Below, piece after piece: positions 30,052 through 33,318 of a DNA stretch of 33,318 bases. The notes under the pieces were generated by a model. The model saw only the letters and a list, made by a program, of their open reading frames with translations, did no database searches and had not been told where the DNA came from. The DNA is taken from contig JAWKRR010000071.1 in NCBI GenBank assembly GCA_041389525.1, positions 1-33,318 of the forward strand, written 5' to 3'. Every line of letters begins with the position of its first letter. The stretch's first letter is position 1. This stretch comes from JACKFB01 sp041389525. GTDB lineage: Bacteria > Myxococcota_A > UBA9042 > PHBI01 > JACKFB01. The position numbers and the translations under genes are program-made.

Positions 30052-31356
30052 GTGACGGGAACAAGCAGAATGTGGGTTGCGGGGGCCAGCACCCTGACCG
30101 CGATCGCGGTTGGTTGGTGGCTGTTGGCTGTGGCGGTGGGGCCTTTTCAGGTCGCGCCGAGAGCTGACGCCGAGGTGATCTTGCCTGCCGACGAGCAGGG
30201 CGACCATGTGCTGATCAGTGGCGCCACATTCGTCATGGGGGCCCAGTCGACCGACCCCAACGGGCCCAACTACGACTCGGCGGCGTGGCCCGATGAGGGC
30301 CCTCCGCGCCGGGTCACGCTCTCGACGTACTGGCTCGACGCCCACGAGGTCACCGCGGGCGCGGTTCAAGAGTGCCTCGAGGTGGGGGCCTGCGCCGAGG
30401 GCGAGGTCGACCGGAGCGGGGGCTTCTTGAACGTAGGCGCGAAGGGCCACGAGGATCGCCCGGCCAACGGGGTCACCTGGCAGCTCGCGGCGTCGTACTG
30501 CGCGTGGCGCGGCGGCCGCCTCCCGACGGAGGCCGAGTGGGAGTTCGCGGCGCGCGGCCCCGAGTCCGAGCGCTTCCCGACCGGAACGAACGATCCGTGC
30601 TCGTGGTCGGAGTTCCGGGCCCCCAACGGCGGGCGCCTCATGGCGAAGCCGCTGGATCGCAGCGCCGGGGGCGACGCCGGCACCAACTGCGCGTTTGCCT
30701 CCACGATCCCGACCGGCTCGGTGTCGGATCGCAGCGCCCATGGCGTGTTTGGTCTGACCAGCAACGTGGCCGAGTGGGTCGCGGATTGGTACGGGCCGGC
30801 GCCCGCGCCGAGCGCCGAATCGGACGTCGATCCGACCGGTCCCGCGACGGGAATCGAGCGCGTCACGCGCGGAGGGAGCTGGCTTTACACCGACCGCGTC
30901 GACCTGCGGGCGGCCGCTCGATGGCGACTGGCTCCCGATGAGCGGCAGAGCGACGTCGGGTTTCGATGCGCCTATGCGGCAGACTGGAATCCGCCCGCCA
31001 AGGGCCCGCGTCAGTCAGCCCAAGTGGGGCCTCTGGTCGTGGGCGATTCGCTTGGCGATGACTGGCATATCGCGTCACTTTGGCCTGAGCGCGGTCGCTT
31101 GGTCGTGCGCATCGCGAACGGTCAGGGCGGTGGCGCGGATCTCTGGCTGCAACCGGAAGCGCATCACACCGCGGCGGACCTCGCGCTGTCAGAACCGGCG
31201 CTCTATTACCGTGAGTCGACGGTCCCCGCCGACGATCTCCTGGCGCCGGCGACTCAGATGAGCGAGCGGGTGCGCGCCGCGCTGGACGGCGCGACTCCGG
31301 CCGAGGCCGTGCAGATGTGGACGCGAGCCGCGCTGGCGCTGCCCCGCAAGCGCTAG
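30052..31356 (+). CDS. Membrane-anchored FGE/sulfatase-modifying-factor domain protein
   Basis: 434 residues from GTG 30052 (ATG 30070 is an alternative with a GGGA upstream; the GTG adds an Arg before the membrane segment). An N-terminal hydrophobic anchor (about 8-30) precedes an FGE-sulfatase domain (about 53-310): ISGATFVMGAQ, RRVTLSTYWLDAHEVT, VTWQLAASYCAWRGGRLPTE, AEWEFAARG, GVFGLTSNVAEWVADWYG, RVTRGGSW and DVGFRCAYA. In human FGE two cysteines follow GGS; here Tyr279 and Asp284 occupy those places, so formylglycine formation is not expected. The last 110 residues are unassigned. Such domains often act as binding modules in bacterial surface or signalling proteins. Confidence 0.85.
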   Translation: MTGTSRMWVAGASTLTAIAVGWWLLAVAVGPFQVAPRADAEVILPADEQGDHVLISGATFVMGAQSTDPNGPNYDSAAWPDEGPPRRVTLSTYWLDAHEVTAGAVQECLEVGACAEGEVDRSGGFLNVGAKGHEDRPANGVTWQLAASYCAWRGGRLPTEAEWEFAARGPESERFPTGTNDPCSWSEFRAPNGGRLMAKPLDRSAGGDAGTNCAFASTIPTGSVSDRSAHGVFGLTSNVAEWVADWYGPAPAPSAESDVDPTGPATGIERVTRGGSWLYTDRVDLRAAARWRLAPDERQSDVGFRCAYAADWNPPAKGPRQSAQVGPLVVGDSLGDDWHIASLWPERGRLVVRIANGQGGGADLWLQPEAHHTAADLALSEPALYYRESTVPADDLLAPATQMSERVRAALDGATPAEAVQMWTRAALALPRKR

Positions 31357-31372
31357 GACTGACCCGTCCTAG
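31353..31372 (+). terminator. Hairpin at the end of the FGE-like gene
   Basis: CTAGGAC (31353-31359), six-base loop TGACCC and GTCCTAG (31366-31372) form a 7-bp perfect stem that includes the TAG stop codon. It lies in the 77-bp gap between convergent genes and could end transcription or slow it; there is no T-run. Confidence 0.4.
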
Positions 31373-31433
31373 GACGCGCGGGGTAGCGGTGCCGCGCCGG
31401 GCGACTCTCGAGCCGGTCGGCCGCGCCGATCGT

Positions 31434-33318
31434 TCACTGCGGCGGGGCCGCGATCTCCACCGGCGCCTCGCCTTGCACGAGCCGCCAGCGCTTGTCCGCG
31501 GCCAGGGTCCAGCTCTCGGTGGTCAGCGGCCAGTCGGGCCAGCGGACGGTCACGGTCGCCTCGCAGGCGTCGCCGAGGCCGATGGTCTGCGCGAGCGCGT
31601 TCTGGAGGCCGTAGTGGCCGTGGCCGCCGCCCACCTCGCGCGTCTGGGTGACGCCGCCCGCGGAGACGGTGACGCGGGCGCCGATGGCGGCGCGGTTGGT
31701 GGCTGGGCCGCCTTGGAGCTCGAGGGTGAGCCAGCGGTTGCGGTGCGCGAAGACGTTGAGGAAGAGCCGCACCTGGGTGGTCGGGTAGCAGTCGTTGGGG
31801 GCGGCGGCGTCGCAGCGCGAGCGCGAGTGGCCCACGACGAGATCGAGCCCCCCGTCGCCGTCGAAGTCGGCGAAGGCCACGCCGTGGCTGCGGTTGTGCT
31901 CGAAGTAGTCGGCGACGTCGACGCGCTCAAACATCAGCGGCGCGGCCTGCCGGTAAAGCAGCCCGTAATTGCCTGAGTAATCGGAGGCGCCGACGTAGAT
32001 GTCCTGCCAGCCGTCGCCGTCCACATCCAGCACGGCGGCGGTCATGTGGCCCTCGTCCCAGAAGGTCGGCTGGCTGTGCGGCACGCCGAGCCCCATCGCC
32101 GCGCGCCCCGGCCGAGAGAAGCGGACCGCGTCCTCGCCGGAGTTCACGAGCAGCTCGCTGACGTCGGCGCCGCTTCCGGCCCAGTAGTGCTTGATCTCGG
32201 TGGTCAGCAGGTCGAGGTCGCCGTCGTTGTCGAGGTCTGCGCAGACCGTGGTCCCCGAGTTCCCGCCGAGCCGAAAGGGCTCGCGGTCCGAAGCGTGGTT
32301 CCAGTTGGTCTGGGCGCAGGAGATGACCGGCGGGCCGACGGCGCCGCACCCGTCGGCGGCCGGGGATTTCGAGCAGTAGCACTGGGAGAACGCGTTGTCC
32401 TCCCACACCAGGTTGTCGTCGTAGGCGTAGCCGGACGCGACCGAGCGGTTCTCGGCGAACAGCCCGCCGTCGCCGCCGCGCAGCTGCCACAGGTGATTGG
32501 GCGAGCGGCCGTAGCCCGAGGCGAGCAGCTCGGGCCAGCCGTCGCCGTTGAGGTCGCAGGCCGCCCCGGACCACGCCCGGCTGTGCGCCAGCCCCGCGTT
32601 CAGCGCGGCCACCGAGCTCCACGCCGAGGTCGTCATTCCCAAGGCCTCGGTCGCGTTGGCGAACTGGCCGCCGCCGGTCCCCAGCCACACCCGATCCTGG
32701 GGGATCACCGTCCCCGTCGGGACCTCGTAGCTGCCCTGGGGCGTCCACAGGTCGATAACCCCGTTGCGGTCGAGGTCGGTGAAGGCCGCGCCCGCCACGC
32801 TGTCGCTGAGCCCCACCGCGCGCAGCGGGTTGTCCGCCGGGCCCAGGGCGTAGCGGCCGCTGCCATCGTTGAGCAGCAGCTCGCTGGTCTCGCCCAGGCT
32901 GACCGCGGGATCCGTCGTCGCCATCCCGCTGTAGAGATCGATGTCGCCGTCGTTGTCGACGTCGGCGCTGGCCCAGACCTCGTTGGGCCGCCCGACCGCC
33001 GCACCGAGGCGCTGGCGCGTGGTCAAGACACCGCTCGAGATCGTGACATCCTCAAAGCCCGCGCCGGTATTTCGCAGCAGCCAGGTGTGCCGCGTCCCGC
33101 CCTCGGCGAGGTCATCGGAGCGGGTCCCGCCGCGCCGCACCAGGAGGTCAGGCCGCCCGTCCCCGTCGAGGTCCGTGACGCTGATCCGCGAGCCCTGGAC
33201 TGCCAAATCGCGAAGGCCCCAAGACTCCGTGGCCTCCTCGAAGAGCGGCGTTCCGGCGACCCAGGTCTCGCCCGGCTCGCAGACCACCGGCGTCCCGTCC
33301 GGCCCGCCCGCTGCGTCC
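31434..33318 (-). CDS. FG-GAP/VCBS-repeat protein with ASPIC/UnbV C-terminus, 5' partial
   Basis: At least 628 residues; the frame is open through the right edge, so the N-terminus is outside (a GTG at 33287 is possible but unlikely to be the true start). Seven or more FG-GAP-type repeats with calcium-loop cores: DLDGDGRPDLL, DVDNDGDIDLY, DLDRNGVIDLW, DLNGDGWPELL, DLDNDGDLDLL, DVDGDGWQDIY, DFDGDGGLDLV. They predict a seven-bladed integrin-like propeller. The end is an ASPIC/UnbV domain (LTLELQGGPATNRAAIGARVTV, GGHGHYGLQN, TIGLGDACEATVTVRWPD), as in CRTAC1-like proteins. Probably exported. Cysteines near CSKSPAADGCG and CAQTN may be disulfide-bonded. No function is assigned. Confidence 0.88.
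   Translation of the reverse strand, partial: DAAGGPDGTPVVCEPGETWVAGTPLFEEATESWGLRDLAVQGSRISVTDLDGDGRPDLLVRRGGTRSDDLAEGGTRHTWLLRNTGAGFEDVTISSGVLTTRQRLGAAVGRPNEVWASADVDNDGDIDLYSGMATTDPAVSLGETSELLLNDGSGRYALGPADNPLRAVGLSDSVAGAAFTDLDRNGVIDLWTPQGSYEVPTGTVIPQDRVWLGTGGGQFANATEALGMTTSAWSSVAALNAGLAHSRAWSGAACDLNGDGWPELLASGYGRSPNHLWQLRGGDGGLFAENRSVASGYAYDDNLVWEDNAFSQCYCSKSPAADGCGAVGPPVISCAQTNWNHASDREPFRLGGNSGTTVCADLDNDGDLDLLTTEIKHYWAGSGADVSELLVNSGEDAVRFSRPGRAAMGLGVPHSQPTFWDEGHMTAAVLDVDGDGWQDIYVGASDYSGNYGLLYRQAAPLMFERVDVADYFEHNRSHGVAFADFDGDGGLDLVVGHSRSRCDAAAPNDCYPTTQVRLFLNVFAHRNRWLTLELQGGPATNRAAIGARVTVSAGGVTQTREVGGGHGHYGLQNALAQTIGLGDACEATVTVRWPDWPLTTESWTLAADKRWRLVQGEAPVEIAAPPQ

Noticed and set aside
1..33318. 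Mobile elements, CRISPR, tRNA or rRNA, phage genes
   Set aside because: No transposase or integrase motifs, no regularly spaced repeats with unique spacers, and no gap large enough for rRNA; I found no tRNA-like cloverleaf in the gaps. The S74 domain alone is not evidence of a phage, as it sits on a lipoprotein among chromosomal genes.

Overview
This is a GC-rich window (roughly 70% by eye). It is packed with protein-coding genes on both strands, and no gap between genes exceeds about 210 bp. The gene style points to a delta-proteobacterial-type Gram-negative such as a Myxococcota or Bradymonadota member: many lipoproteins with Asp/Ala-rich linkers behind the lipid anchor, EGF-like D-P-C-x-P-x-P-C modules, a DUF1554 domain, an S74 domain on a lipoprotein, an FHA-AAA+ regulator, and a cytochrome b fused to c-type heme domains. 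That placement is inferred from families, not from a marker gene. I see no rRNA, tRNA, transposase, integrase or CRISPR array; this looks like ordinary chromosome.

Layout. 1-4.6 kb: an SRPBCC protein, then, facing it, a mosaic EGF/beta-propeller/DUF1554 lipoprotein whose stop overlaps the start of a BioF2-like GNAT acetyltransferase. 4.7-6.8 kb (+): two small lipoproteins and a Nudix hydrolase. 6.9-8.4 kb (+): a 23-codon leader ORF with a strong ribosome site, overlapping the start of an FHA-AAA+-HTH regulator that lacks the sigma-54 contact loop. 8.4-12.2 kb (-): an aldo/keto reductase overlapping a membrane protein fused to a spermidine-synthase-like domain. 12.4-14.7 kb (+): a two-gene Rieske/cytochrome b complex, the b subunit carrying two c-type heme sites.

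14.7-20.9 kb (-): a complete pyruvate dehydrogenase operon (E1 alpha, E1 beta, E2, E3), continuing into a methyltransferase and a small membrane protein. 21.0-24.0 kb (-): a sphingosine-1-phosphate-lyase-like PLP enzyme overlapping an M81/MlrC-type metallohydrolase, placed just upstream of the pdh operon. 24.1-27.7 kb (-): an S74-domain lipoprotein overlapping an M66-like metallopeptidase lipoprotein. 27.8-33.3 kb: a secreted thermonuclease, a PQQ-type beta-propeller protein, a membrane-anchored sulfatase-modifying-factor (FGE-like) protein lacking both catalytic cysteines, and an FG-GAP/ASPIC-UnbV protein cut by the right edge.

How they fit together. The window combines central energy metabolism (pyruvate dehydrogenase feeding acetyl-CoA and NADH; a Rieske/cytb complex handling quinol) with a large set of exported or surface proteins. 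A recurrent signature is the 4-bp stop/start overlap (GTGA or ATGA) at five junctions, which suggests translational coupling. The best leads are the leader-peptide/FHA regulator, the PLP-lyase/MlrC pair, the S74/M66 lipoprotein pair and the b6-type cytochrome b-diheme fusion. All functions are read from sequence motifs and family knowledge; no database search was run.
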